A DNA stretch of 64,000 nt, taken from Pirellula staleyi DSM 6068. GTDB taxonomy: Bacteria > Planctomycetota > Planctomycetia > Pirellulales > Pirellulaceae. The stretch covers positions 3,038,001 to 3,102,000 of the forward strand of contig NC_013720.1 in the NCBI RefSeq assembly GCF_000025185.1, written 5' to 3'. Shown piece after piece: positions 17,774 through 26,550 of the stretch. The translations under genes and the position numbers were made by a program. The notes beneath the pieces were generated by a model. That model was not told the origin of the DNA. It was given only the letters and a program-made list of their open reading frames with translations, and searched no databases. Positions within the stretch are counted from its first letter, which is position 1. Each line of letters starts with the position of its first letter.

Positions 17774-18463
17774 ATGGAGTCGACGGATCTGAAATTGGCG
17801 GCCAGTCACGCAGGATGTTGTTCTGCCGACGCTGGCTCCGAAGGTGTGAGTGCTCACGAGGCACTGGTAAACACGCCGGAGTCGGCCATGAAGTCTCCCG
17901 TCGATCTGCAGCGGATCGAGCGCGCGGTACGCGAAATCCTGGCGGCTGTGGGAGAAGATCCCGATCGCGAAGGGCTCCTCGAAACGCCTGCCCGTGTCGC
18001 TCGCATGTATGCAGAGATGTTCAGCGGGCTGAAGCTCGATCCCCGCGAGCACACGCGTAAGTTCTTCACCGAACAGTACGACGAAGTGGTGCTGGTGCGC
18101 GACATCAGCTTCTGCAGCATGTGCGAACATCACCTGCTGCCGTTCATCGGTCATGCCCACGTCGCTTATATCCCCAATGGCAAAGTGATCGGCCTCTCGA
18201 AGATCGCTCGCGTGGTGGAAGTGATTTCGCGACGCCCCCAAGTGCAAGAGCGAATGACCGAAGACATTGCGAACCTGCTGGTCGACGAATTGCACGCCAA
18301 AGGTGTGGCTGTGGTGGTGGAAGCATCGCACAGCTGCATGACGATTCGAGGGGTCCGTAAACCAGGAAGCTCGATGGTCACCTCGGCCATGAAGGGCTTG
18401 TTCCGATCGAACCTTTCGACCCGTGCCGAAGTGATGCAGCTGATCTACGGCAGTAAGCGATAA
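17774..18463 (+). CDS. folE: GTP cyclohydrolase I
   Basis: FolE converts GTP to 7,8-dihydroneopterin triphosphate, the first step of tetrahydrofolate (and pterin) synthesis. The 229-residue frame begins at an ATG suited to the promoter at 17708. An internal ATG at 17889 (MKSPVDLQ) would give a 190-residue protein closer to the common core. The zinc ligands are visible: Cys and His in [10 protein letters not shown] and Cys in SHSCMTIRG. The catalytic and dimer motifs [10 protein letters not shown] and [13 protein letters not shown] are intact. The N-terminal extension of about 38 residues is not conserved-looking. A membrane protein follows after 8 bases. Confidence 0.95.
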   Translation: MESTDLKLAASHAGCCSADAGSEGVSAHEALVNTPESAMKSPVDLQRIERAVREILAAVGEDPDREGLLETPARVARMYAEMFSGLKLDPREHTRKFFTEQYDEVVLVRDISFCSMCEHHLLPFIGHAHVAYIPNGKVIGLSKIARVVEVISRRPQVQERMTEDIANLLVDELHAKGVAVVVEASHSCMTIRGVRKPGSSMVTSAMKGLFRSNLSTRAEVMQLIYGSKR

Positions 18464-18471
18464 GTGCAGGC

Positions 18472-19263
18472 GTGGGATCGATTGTTCTGATTCTGATCGA
18501 GTTCATGTTTCGCATGTGCTTGGGCATTTCACTGGCGATGGCGGTCACCCCTGCGCGCTACGTGACGAGTGGTTTCTATCGCGTTCATCTGTGGGTGATC
18601 ATGGGGCTCGCCACATTCGGCGGGCTAATGATTTACTCCTCGATGTCGGCGGCTGAGGCACCAGCCTACTTAAAACCGCAGCTCTATCTGGCGATTGCAA
18701 TTGCTGTGGTCAGTTACATCGGGGCGGTGATCTGGATGTACGAAGCGAGCCGCGCGGGAGTTGCTGCGCTACTGATAGTCAGCCTGCTGTCGCTTGTTGC
18801 AATGCTCGCTGCGGTGCTGAAACTCTCCGCCGCAATGATCGCCTGGCAAATGCTCGATCGCATTACCGGAAGTTTTGTCGTCGGGCTTGTCACCACGGCG
18901 ATGCTGCTGGGGCACTGGTACCTCAACACCCCCGGCATGCGACTCGAACCGCTACGCCAACTGCTGATTCTGCTGGCGCTCGCGATTCTGCTTCGGATGC
19001 TCTTTTCCGGCGCGGGACTGATTGCCACCTATGCTGTGGCCGATTCGGCACCTCCCCTCACGCAGAGCTGGATCGCGTTTCTCTCGCTCCGCTGGATTGC
19101 CGGTCTGCTGGCGACACTCGGGCTCACTTGGCTGACGTGGCTGACGCTCAAAATTCCTAACACGCAAAGTGCGACCGGCATTCTTTACGCGGGGGTGATT
19201 TTGGCGCTGATTGGCGAACTAACTTCCCAGCTGATGAGCGCGCAGAATCCATTTCCGCTATGA
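18472..19263 (+). CDS. Polytopic membrane protein of unknown function
   Basis: The frame starts at GTG 18472, 8 bases after folE stops, so it is probably cotranscribed with folE. The 263 residues contain about eight hydrophobic helices (for example the segments starting IEFMFRMCLG, VHLWVIMGLATF, YLAIAIAVVSYIG, LLIVSLLSLVAMLAAVL, LLILLALAILLRMLFSG, ILYAGVILALIGEL). The loops are short and there are no obvious catalytic motifs. The arrangement resembles heme-binding or quinone-reactive membrane anchor proteins, but I see no conserved His pairs. No function is assigned. Confidence 0.78.
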   Translation: MGSIVLILIEFMFRMCLGISLAMAVTPARYVTSGFYRVHLWVIMGLATFGGLMIYSSMSAAEAPAYLKPQLYLAIAIAVVSYIGAVIWMYEASRAGVAALLIVSLLSLVAMLAAVLKLSAAMIAWQMLDRITGSFVVGLVTTAMLLGHWYLNTPGMRLEPLRQLLILLALAILLRMLFSGAGLIATYAVADSAPPLTQSWIAFLSLRWIAGLLATLGLTWLTWLTLKIPNTQSATGILYAGVILALIGELTSQLMSAQNPFPL

Positions 19264-19334
19264 TGTAGGGTTGGTAATCGTCTGTAGACCAACGCGCGAA
19301 GTCCCTGCCAACGTCGCGCTGGAGACCCGGCTCG

Positions 19335-19847
19335 ATGAACGTCACGTATCGTTGTCCCCACTGCGACCAACTCGCCCAGGCGTCGTTCACGGCTGAGTCG
19401 AGCGAGATTGTCTGCACAGCCTGCAACCACCGTCTGCAAGTTCCCGAAGGTTCCTGCACCAACGAGCAGGTGACGCGGTGCCTCGTCTGCCCGAGCCAAG
19501 AGCTCTACATTCGTAAGAACTTTCCGCAGGGGCTCGGCGTGACGATTGTCGCGCTGGGGATCATCGGCAGCACGATTGCATGGTATTATCACTATCGGTT
19601 CGTGGCCTACGGCTTTCTCTTCGGCACGGCGTTAATCGATTTACTCTTGTACCTGTTTGTAGGTAATCTACTGCAGTGCTATCGATGCCAGGCGCAATAC
19701 CGAGGCGTCCCTGGGCTCGAGAACCACGAGCCGTTTAATCTGGAAACCCACGAGCGCTATCGGCAACAGGCGATTCGACTCGCGGAAGCCGAGCGGGCTC
19801 AAGCAGCCAGCAAAGCCGCCAGTGGTTCGAGCACACCGGCCAGTTGA
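19335..19847 (+). CDS. Zinc-ribbon membrane protein
   Basis: This 170-residue protein starts with a CxxC-type zinc ribbon (YRCPHCDQLAQ, then IVCTACNHRLQ) at residues 4-35. A second CxxC-like pair follows (CLVCPSQ), then two close hydrophobic helices at about 65-110 (LGVTIVALGIIGSTIAWYY and YGFLFGTALIDLLLYLFV). A last CYRCQAQY precedes an Ala/Glu-rich tail. Paired Cys motifs on both sides of a hairpin membrane anchor suggest a metal-binding cytoplasmic domain. Similar short proteins occur in planctomycetes without known function. Confidence 0.75.
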   Translation: MNVTYRCPHCDQLAQASFTAESSEIVCTACNHRLQVPEGSCTNEQVTRCLVCPSQELYIRKNFPQGLGVTIVALGIIGSTIAWYYHYRFVAYGFLFGTALIDLLLYLFVGNLLQCYRCQAQYRGVPGLENHEPFNLETHERYRQQAIRLAEAERAQAASKAASGSSTPAS

Positions 19848-19990
19848 CTATGTACCCGCTCGAGGGCACTTGCTCGATAGGCCGCTGGTTTTGCTTTACG
19901 AAGTTTGTGACTGATCACGCTGGGATGAATCGGGCCGACGCACCGTTGTAAACACCTCACGATTCTTCTTACTCCCCCCTCCACATCACC

Positions 19991-22990
19991 ATGGATCAGC
20001 AGCGCGAACGGATCGAAGCTGATTTGCGGGGACTGCTGGCAGGCCAGGTGTTCTGCGACGACTTCACCGTCCAGATGTACTCGACCGACGCGAGTATCTA
20101 TCAAGTCCGGCCGCTGGGAGTGGTTCGTCCGCGCGGCGTTGCCGATGTGCGGGCCCTCGTCCGCTACGCTGCTGAAAATTCCATCTCGCTCCACGCACGC
20201 GGCGCCGGCACGGGGCTCGCTGGCGAATCGCTCGGACCAGGTCTCGTCGTCGATTTCTCGCAAGCGATGCGCCGCATCGTGAGTCTCGACCAAGATACCG
20301 TGACGGTTCAGCCCGGGGTGGTGCTGGGGCAACTCAATCGCTACCTCGCCAGTTTTGGGAAGCAGTTTGGACCGAGCCCAGCCACCGGTGGCGTTACCAC
20401 CATGGGGAGTGTTCTCGCGCTCGACAACTCGGGAAGCAACTGGCTCCGGCATGGGAGCGCCCGCCGCCATATTTTGTCGATGCAGGTGGTGCTGGCCGAT
20501 GGCGAATCAATGGAAGTCGCCAAGCATCGTGTGACCGACGATCCGGTAGTCGATCCATCTCCTCGTCGCCGCGAACTGGTGCGCCGACTTGCGGAGCTAA
20601 TTCAGCGCGAATCACGCGTCATTCAGTCGCAGCAGCCCAAAAGCTGCGTCAATCGCGTCGGCTATCACCTGCACGATGTCCTCGAAAATGGTCAGCTCGA
20701 TCTGGCCCGTTTGCTCGTCGGTTCCGAAGGGACTCTCGCCCTCATCACGCAGGCGACTCTTCGAATCGTGCCGATTCCCAAGCATCGGGCGCTGATGGTG
20801 GTCTTCTTCGATCGGCTCGAGTCGGCGGTGCAGGCAGCGATGGATGCCGCTGCTCTCGGCCTCGCGTCGTGCGATTTGATGGACCGACGCATTCTGACAC
20901 TGGCGCGCGATACCGATCCGCGCTACGCTGCGATCATCCCGCGCGATGCCGAAGCGATGCTGCTGGTCGAACAGCAGTCGGACGATGCTGCCGAGGTGGT
21001 TGATAGCCTGCAGCAAGTGGCGATGCACTGGCAGCGCAAGCGTCGACTTGCCTTCGACACGAAGTTGGTGCAATCTCCCGACGACTGCGATGCCTTGCGG
21101 CGCATGGCGCGGCGCGTTTCCCCCACGCTCTACCGCGTGGCTGGCCCCGAGCGTCCCACGCCGTTCATCGAAGATATTGCGGTTCCCCCCGATCGGCTCG
21201 CCGACTTCGTGGTGCGGATGCAAAACACGCTCAAAGCGCATCAGGTCACCGCGTCACTCTTTGCCCACGCCGGGCATGGTCAGCTGCACGTTCGGCCGTT
21301 TTTGAATCTGGCCGACCCAGCGCACGTGCGCAAAATGCATGCGATCGCCAGCGAACTCTATCAGCAGGTGCTCGACGTCGGCGGCACGATCAGTGGCGAG
21401 CATGGCTGCGGGCTCAGCCGCACTTGGTTTGTCAAACGTCAGTGCGGTCCGCTGTACGACGTGCTTCGCGAAGTGAAACGCATTTTCGATCCGCAAAATC
21501 TGCTCAATCCCGGCAAAGTGGTCGCCGATGTCCCGCAGCCTCTCGTAAAAAATCTCCGCTCCTTTGCCGCAGCGGGAGAGATTGAAGAGACCACCATTTC
21601 GCTGCCGAGCGAAACCGAAGTGACCGTGGTACATGAGCCACCAGGCCGCATGGAATCACCGCTCGAACTCCATCTGGCGTGGAACGAACCGCTGCCGATG
21701 GTTGCCAGCGAATGCAACGGCTGTGGACGTTGCCGAACGCAGTCGCCCGAGATGCGAATGTGCCCCATTTTTCGGATGGCACCCGCCGAAGAAGCATCCC
21801 CTCGCGCGAAAGCCAATCTGCTGCAAAGTTTTGTCGCGGGACAGCTCGACGTGGCCGATCTCACGAAAGAGCGTTTCAAAAACATCGCCGACTTGTGCGT
21901 GAACTGTCATCAGTGCCGGCTCGAATGTCCTGCGGCGGTCGACATCCCCAAGCTGATGATCGAATCCAAGGCGCAGTACGTTGCTGGCAACGGACTCGAC
22001 ACCACCGACTGGATTCTCTCGCGACTCGACTGGGTCTCGCGCTGGGGGAGTCGGTTGATGCCGATCGCGAACTGGATTTTGCGAACTCGCTGGACCCGCT
22101 GGCTAATGGAAAAAGCGACCGGAATTGCGCAGGGTCGAAAATTGCCGCGCCTCGCCTCGTCGAGCTTTTTGCGTCGCGCCGAGAAACGTCGACTCACTCG
22201 TCCCACCCGTCGGGTCGGCACGAAAGTCCTCTACTTCGTCGACGTCTATGCCAACTATTACGACGTCAAACTGGCCGAGTCGTTTGTCAGCGTCCTCGAG
22301 CACAACGGCATTGCCGTCTACGTCCCGGCCGAGCAGTTGCAGTCGGGGATGGCCAAGATTTCGCTCGGGGATGTCGAGCGCGCAAGGCCCTTGGTGGCGC
22401 AGAACGTGGCGATGCTCGCCGATGCTGTGCGGCAAGGCTACACCATAGTCGCCACCGAACCATCGGCCGCCCTCTGCCTGACGCACGAGTACCCCACTTT
22501 ACTCGACGACGACGACGCCAAACTGGTCGCCGCTAACACCAAAGAAGCGTGCCAGTACCTCTGGGAAATGCATGCCACGGGGCGACTCGAACTCGACTTC
22601 AAGCCTCTGAACATCACCGTCGGACATCATGTGCCGTGTCATCAGCGCGCCTTAAGCGATAAAAGTTTTTCGCGGCTGCTGCTGGGGCTCCTCAAAGGAG
22701 TGACCGTCAAGCCGATCGAGCGCGGCTGTAGTGGCATGGCCGGCACGTTTGGCCTGCGCCGCGATAACTACCGCACCAGTCTCCGCGCTGGATTCGGCCT
22801 CATCGCCGCGCTCCGCGATCCATCGATCGAAGTCGGTGTGACCGAGTGCAGTTCGTGTAAAATGCAGATGGAACAGGGGACCACCAAGCCGACGATTCAC
22901 CCGATTAAGTTGCTCGCCCTGGCGTACGGATTGCATCCCGAATTCGAGCAGCTGCTGACTTCGCGCAGCGAAGAGTTGGTGGTGACATGA
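19991..22990 (+). CDS. Fused FAD-linked oxidase / Fe-S (GlcD-GlcF-like) oxidoreductase
   Basis: This 999-residue protein joins two parts that are separate subunits in glycolate oxidase (GlcD, GlcF). Residues 30-480 are an FAD-binding PCMH-type oxidase (LHARGAGTGLAGESLGPG, then GEHGCGLSRTW at about 468 and FDPQNLLNPGKV). Residues 570-650 hold two 4Fe-4S motifs (CNGCGRC at about 575 and CVNCHQCRLECP at about 636). The C-terminal third has two CCG-type motifs (VPCHQRA at about 879 and CSSCKMQ at about 953). It probably oxidises a 2-hydroxyacid such as D-lactate or glycolate and passes electrons to the quinone pool. It overlaps moaD by ATGA (22987-22990). Confidence 0.9.
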   Translation: MDQQRERIEADLRGLLAGQVFCDDFTVQMYSTDASIYQVRPLGVVRPRGVADVRALVRYAAENSISLHARGAGTGLAGESLGPGLVVDFSQAMRRIVSLDQDTVTVQPGVVLGQLNRYLASFGKQFGPSPATGGVTTMGSVLALDNSGSNWLRHGSARRHILSMQVVLADGESMEVAKHRVTDDPVVDPSPRRRELVRRLAELIQRESRVIQSQQPKSCVNRVGYHLHDVLENGQLDLARLLVGSEGTLALITQATLRIVPIPKHRALMVVFFDRLESAVQAAMDAAALGLASCDLMDRRILTLARDTDPRYAAIIPRDAEAMLLVEQQSDDAAEVVDSLQQVAMHWQRKRRLAFDTKLVQSPDDCDALRRMARRVSPTLYRVAGPERPTPFIEDIAVPPDRLADFVVRMQNTLKAHQVTASLFAHAGHGQLHVRPFLNLADPAHVRKMHAIASELYQQVLDVGGTISGEHGCGLSRTWFVKRQCGPLYDVLREVKRIFDPQNLLNPGKVVADVPQPLVKNLRSFAAAGEIEETTISLPSETEVTVVHEPPGRMESPLELHLAWNEPLPMVASECNGCGRCRTQSPEMRMCPIFRMAPAEEASPRAKANLLQSFVAGQLDVADLTKERFKNIADLCVNCHQCRLECPAAVDIPKLMIESKAQYVAGNGLDTTDWILSRLDWVSRWGSRLMPIANWILRTRWTRWLMEKATGIAQGRKLPRLASSSFLRRAEKRRLTRPTRRVGTKVLYFVDVYANYYDVKLAESFVSVLEHNGIAVYVPAEQLQSGMAKISLGDVERARPLVAQNVAMLADAVRQGYTIVATEPSAALCLTHEYPTLLDDDDAKLVAANTKEACQYLWEMHATGRLELDFKPLNITVGHHVPCHQRALSDKSFSRLLLGLLKGVTVKPIERGCSGMAGTFGLRRDNYRTSLRAGFGLIAALRDPSIEVGVTECSSCKMQMEQGTTKPTIHPIKLLALAYGLHPEFEQLLTSRSEELVVT

Positions 22991-23247
22991 GCCAGACAGC
23001 AGTCACCTATCGCATCAAACTGTTTGCCGCCGCCAAGCAGTTGGCAGGGCGCGGCGAGATTGAAATTGAACTTGCGCGTGGTGTAGCAGTGGGAACGCTT
23101 CGCGCGGCAATCGTAGCGCACTATCCCGAGCTGACTTCGCTCGTAAAAGCAGGCCGCATTGCCGCCGGCGCGAGCTATGTCGACGACTCCACGCTGCTCG
23201 ATCCGTCGGCCGAGCTGGCCCTCATTCCTCCGGTGAGTGGAGGGTAG
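22987..23247 (+). CDS. moaD: Molybdopterin synthase small subunit
   Basis: MoaD is the ubiquitin-like sulfur carrier of molybdopterin synthase. The 86-residue product ends in the diagnostic PPVSGG, whose terminal Gly-Gly becomes the thiocarboxylate. The beta-grasp features include YRIKLFAAAKQLAG at the start and LDPSAELALIPP before the tail. It overlaps the upstream oxidoreductase by ATGA and precedes moaE by 6 bases. The operon order moaD-moaE-moaA implies production of molybdenum cofactor; moaC and moeA are not in the window. Confidence 0.93.
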   Translation: MSQTAVTYRIKLFAAAKQLAGRGEIEIELARGVAVGTLRAAIVAHYPELTSLVKAGRIAAGASYVDDSTLLDPSAELALIPPVSGG

Positions 23248-23253
23248 CAAGCC

Positions 23254-23685
23254 ATGATCGAAATCACACAGAGCCCCATCGATAGCGCCCAGGTACTCGC
23301 TGCCGTACAGTCGACCGCTGCCGGCGCCGCTGTTCTTTTTTTAGGAACAACCCGCGAGTTCACCCACGGAAAACAAACGGTGCGGTTGGCCTACGAGGCG
23401 TACGAGCCGATGGCCCTCGCGGAGCTGAAGAAACTTGCCGAAAAAGCATCGTCGCAGTGGCAGCTCACCGCCGTGGCCATCGTCCATCGCGTGGGAGAAG
23501 TGGGCCTCGGAGAAGCGAGTGTCGCCATCGCCGTCAGCTCGCCGCATCGCGACGCCGCCTTCGCCGCCGGAAAATGGATCATTGACACGCTGAAGCAAGA
23601 TGTGCCAATCTGGAAGCAGGAACATTGGTCCGATGGAACGACAGAATGGCAACATCCAGGAGCCTCTGACGGCAGCCGATCATGA
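23254..23685 (+). CDS. moaE: Molybdopterin synthase large subunit
   Basis: MoaE is the catalytic subunit that uses MoaD thiocarboxylate to convert cyclic pyranopterin monophosphate to molybdopterin. The 143 residues hold the family segments GAAVLFLGTTREF (early), AYEAYEPMALAELKKLA, IVHRVGEVGLGEASVAIAVSS and the C-terminal WKQEHWSDG with the catalytic Lys. The length is typical. It overlaps moaA by ATGA (23682-23685). Confidence 0.93.
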   Translation: MIEITQSPIDSAQVLAAVQSTAAGAAVLFLGTTREFTHGKQTVRLAYEAYEPMALAELKKLAEKASSQWQLTAVAIVHRVGEVGLGEASVAIAVSSPHRDAAFAAGKWIIDTLKQDVPIWKQEHWSDGTTEWQHPGASDGSRS

Positions 23686-24683
23686 ACGATCACGAGCCGC
23701 TGGTCGATGCGTTTGGTCGCGTGCATACCAGCTTGCGAATTAGTGTGACCGATCGCTGCAACATCCGCTGCTTCTACTGCATGCCGGATACCGCTCTTCG
23801 TTTTCTCCCTCGCAGCGAAATCCTGACGTTTGAAGAGATCGAGCGTCTGGTCCGCATTCTGGCCCCGCTGGGAGTGAGCAAACTCCGGCTCACCGGTGGC
23901 GAGCCGCTGCTGCGGGCCGATCTGGCGGGGCTCGTGCGCCGACTCAGCGCGATCGAGGGGGTCGCGGAAGTGGCGATGACCACCAACGGCATCTTGCTCG
24001 CCGAGCAAGCAGCCGCGCTCAAAGCTGCAGGACTTTCGCGGCTCAATATCAGCCTCGATGCGATGACCGAAGCGGTGTTTCAAAAGATTTCGCGACGTGC
24101 GGGGCTCGACCGGGTGATCGCCGGGATCGAGAAGGCCCGCGAAGTTGGCTTTGAAAACATCCGGCTCAACACGGTTGCTATCGCCGGGATTACCGAGCCC
24201 GAGATCGTTCCGCTGGTGAGCTTCGCGCGCGAGCGCCAGATGCAGCTCCGCTTTATCGAGTTCATGCCGCTCGATGGCGAGGAGCAGTGGAATAGCGAGC
24301 AGGTGCTGACCGGGGAAGAGATTCGCCGCACAATCACCGCCGCACTGGGGCCGCTTGAGCCAGCGGCACGCGGCGATGCGAGCCAACCGGCGATGGACTA
24401 TCGCTTCACCGATGGGACGGGCTCTGTGGGGTTCATCAATCCGGTTTCGCACCCCTTTTGTGGCGATTGCAATCGGCTCCGCGTGACCGCTGAAGGGAAG
24501 TTTCGCAACTGCCTCTTCTCGATGGTGGAGTGGGACGTGCGCGAGCTGCTCCGCTCGGGAGCTGCCGACCAGGAGATCGCGGCGCGTGTGCGAGACTGTG
24601 TCGCCGCGAAGAAGCCAGGGCATGGAATCGACGATCCCGATTTTCTTCGTCCTGCCCGCGCGATGTATCAAATTGGTGGATAG
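23682..24683 (+). CDS. moaA: GTP 3',8-cyclase (radical SAM)
   Basis: MoaA converts GTP to 3',8-cyclo-7,8-dihydro-GTP, the first step of molybdenum cofactor synthesis. The 333-residue protein has the N-terminal radical-SAM cluster motif CNIRCFYCM at residues 26-34 (CxxxCxxC) and the SAM-binding TGGEPLL at about 72-78. The C-terminal cluster motif CGDCNRLRVTAEGKFRNC at about residues 263-280 binds the second 4Fe-4S cluster that anchors GTP. The C-terminal Gly-Gly typical of the family is present as the final IGG. The start overlaps moaE. Confidence 0.95.
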   Translation: MNDHEPLVDAFGRVHTSLRISVTDRCNIRCFYCMPDTALRFLPRSEILTFEEIERLVRILAPLGVSKLRLTGGEPLLRADLAGLVRRLSAIEGVAEVAMTTNGILLAEQAAALKAAGLSRLNISLDAMTEAVFQKISRRAGLDRVIAGIEKAREVGFENIRLNTVAIAGITEPEIVPLVSFARERQMQLRFIEFMPLDGEEQWNSEQVLTGEEIRRTITAALGPLEPAARGDASQPAMDYRFTDGTGSVGFINPVSHPFCGDCNRLRVTAEGKFRNCLFSMVEWDVRELLRSGAADQEIAARVRDCVAAKKPGHGIDDPDFLRPARAMYQIGG

Positions 24684-24752
24684 TTGCTGAGGTCGTTCTC
24701 TTGAATCGCTACGCCCATCGCGCAAGCTGTCACGAATCTGCGGGGTAAGCCA

Positions 24753-25229
24753 GTGAAACCGAGTCCCGAAGATCTCGAAAGTCGTGTGCAGCAGCTCGAG
24801 CAAGAGGTCGCCTCGCTACGGCGCGGTGGGCGTCGACGCAAGCGAACGGTCCGGTATCGATCGGCGGCCCATATCCTGGGGTGTCCGCTCCTGTGCATCG
24901 CGACAGGACCTTGTCCCGAGCTAGGCGAATCGGTTGGGCACGCGCGTGGGGTGCTCGCGATTGGCGATGTCGCCACGGGAGTGATCGCCATTGGCGGAAT
25001 CGCTCGTGGTGGTCTCGCCATTGGCGGTGTTTCGGTGGGACTCTTCTCGCTCGGTGGCGTTGCGGTTGGACTTTTGGCCGGAGCGGGTGGGGTTGCCACG
25101 GGACTTGTCGCCGCAGGAGGCCTGGCCATCGGTGGACTTGTAGCCGGGGGAGCTGCTGTCGGTTGGTGGCCCGTGGGGGGCGGCGTGCTGCGGATTCCCG
25201 ATCTCCTCGAAACATTCCTCGGACGTTGA
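24753..25229 (+). CDS. Gly/Ala-rich decapeptide-repeat membrane protein
   Basis: This 158-residue product starts at GTG 24753 with a short coiled segment (LESRVQQLEQEVASLRRG) and an Arg/Lys-rich stretch. The remainder, from about residue 60 to 140, is a run of near-decapeptides such as AIGGIARGGL, AIGGVSVGLF and SLGGVAVGLL. The repeat is hydrophobic with periodic Gly, so it may form a beta-solenoid-like or membrane-associated structure. It sits between moaA and the cysteine-desulfurase-like gene, all in one direction. No function can be assigned. Confidence 0.7.
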   Translation: MKPSPEDLESRVQQLEQEVASLRRGGRRRKRTVRYRSAAHILGCPLLCIATGPCPELGESVGHARGVLAIGDVATGVIAIGGIARGGLAIGGVSVGLFSLGGVAVGLLAGAGGVATGLVAAGGLAIGGLVAGGAAVGWWPVGGGVLRIPDLLETFLGR

Positions 25230-25275
25230 CCCCCGTTTCGTTTTTCTCCTCGATCGCATCCTTTCGGAACCTGTG

Positions 25276-26445
25276 ATGACAAGCTCGCCGGAGCGAATTT
25301 ATCTCGACAACGCCGCCACCAGCTGGCCCAAGCCAGAAGCGGTGTACCAGGCGGTCGATCGCTATCAGCGGAGCTGCGGCGCTAGTAGTGGTCGCGGCGT
25401 CTACAGCCACGCGATCGAGTCGCAGCAGCTAGTCGATCAGTGTCGCCGCTCGCTCGCTACGCTGCTGGGGGCCAGTGATCCAGCGCGGGTCATCTTCACC
25501 TCCAGCGGTACCGACGCTCTCAATCTCGCGATCCAAGGGATCCTCGCGCCAGGGGATCATGTGATTGCCAGCGACGCCGATCACAACTCGGTGCTGCGTC
25601 CCCTGCGGATGCTCGAAGGACGCGGGCTAGCGCTCTCGATCATTCCCCTGGCAGATGGTCGAATCGATCTTGAAAAACTCGAGCGCTCGGTTCGACCCAG
25701 CACGAAGCTCGTGTGCGTTAACCATGCCTCGAACGTGACGGGATTGGTGCAGCCTCTCTCGGAAATTGCTGCCATTTGCCAGCGGACCGGCGCGCTCTTG
25801 CTGGTCGATGCAGCGCAGTCGCTTGGGCATCTGCCGATCGATGTAGCGGCACTCGGCTGCGATCTTTTGGCGAGTCCCGGACACAAAGGTTTGTGGGGAC
25901 CGCTGGGGACCGGACTCTTGTACGTGGGGGATCGCGTGAGCGAGCTGCTTCGTCCGCTCCGTTATGGGGGAACCGGCAGCCGAAGTGTCGAAGAGACGAT
26001 GCCGACCGAGCTCCCCGATCGACTCGAGGCGGGGAATCTCAACCTGCCAGGCATTGCGGGGCTCGGGGCTGGAGTGCGCGAGGTGCTGCAGGTCGGCGTG
26101 GCAGCGATTGCAAAGCAGGAACAGCAGCTTCGCGCGGAACTGATCGCGGGACTCAGCAGCATCGCCGGGGTTCAGCTTTACGGCGCTCATCCCGGCGCAG
26201 CGGCTGTGGGTGTCGTGAGCCTGAACGTCGAGGGGATCGACCCGCTCGAGCTGGCGTCGCTGCTGGATGCCAATTTCGGGATGCAAGTCCGGGCGGGGCT
26301 CCACTGCGCTCCGCGCATGCATCTTTCCCTCGGCACAGCTCCCACGGGAACAGTGCGGCTGAGCGTGAGCCATTTCACCACCAGCAGCCAGGTGGCGAGC
26401 GCCGTCGAAGCGATTCGAAGCATCGCCGAAGCGATGGCCGGTTAA
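25276..26445 (+). CDS. Cysteine desulfurase-like class V aminotransferase
   Basis: I chose ATG 25276 over the adjacent GTG at 25273; the product has 389 residues. PLP-enzyme features are YLDNAATSWPKPEAVYQA at the start, the cofactor-aspartate segment LLLVDAAQSLGHLPID, and the PLP-binding lysine in SPGHKGLWGPLGTG. The C-terminal active-site cysteine candidate lies in VRAGLHCAPRMHL. This fits the SufS/CsdA-like or IscS-related group that supplies sulfur for Fe-S clusters, thionucleosides or MoaD thiocarboxylation. Its place just after moaDEA makes a role in sulfur transfer to MoaD plausible, but this is inference. Confidence 0.88.
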   Translation: MTSSPERIYLDNAATSWPKPEAVYQAVDRYQRSCGASSGRGVYSHAIESQQLVDQCRRSLATLLGASDPARVIFTSSGTDALNLAIQGILAPGDHVIASDADHNSVLRPLRMLEGRGLALSIIPLADGRIDLEKLERSVRPSTKLVCVNHASNVTGLVQPLSEIAAICQRTGALLLVDAAQSLGHLPIDVAALGCDLLASPGHKGLWGPLGTGLLYVGDRVSELLRPLRYGGTGSRSVEETMPTELPDRLEAGNLNLPGIAGLGAGVREVLQVGVAAIAKQEQQLRAELIAGLSSIAGVQLYGAHPGAAAVGVVSLNVEGIDPLELASLLDANFGMQVRAGLHCAPRMHLSLGTAPTGTVRLSVSHFTTSSQVASAVEAIRSIAEAMAG

Positions 26446-26484
26446 GCGCTGGGGCCAACGCTGGCAACGAATGTCACGAAAATG

Positions 26485-26513
26485 TTGTTCGCGCACACCG
26501 GTCCCGATACGAT
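26485..26513 (+). promoter_or_regulatory. Candidate promoter overlapping a palindrome
   Basis: TTGTTC (26485-26490), a 17-base spacer and TACGAT (26508-26513). The -10 lies inside an inverted repeat, CGATACG (26505-26511) and CGTATCG (26518-26524), which could be an operator or a leader hairpin. Confidence 0.4.
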
Positions 26514-26550
26514 AGAGCGTATCGCAACCGGGCAGAGCAAGGAGCGGCCA

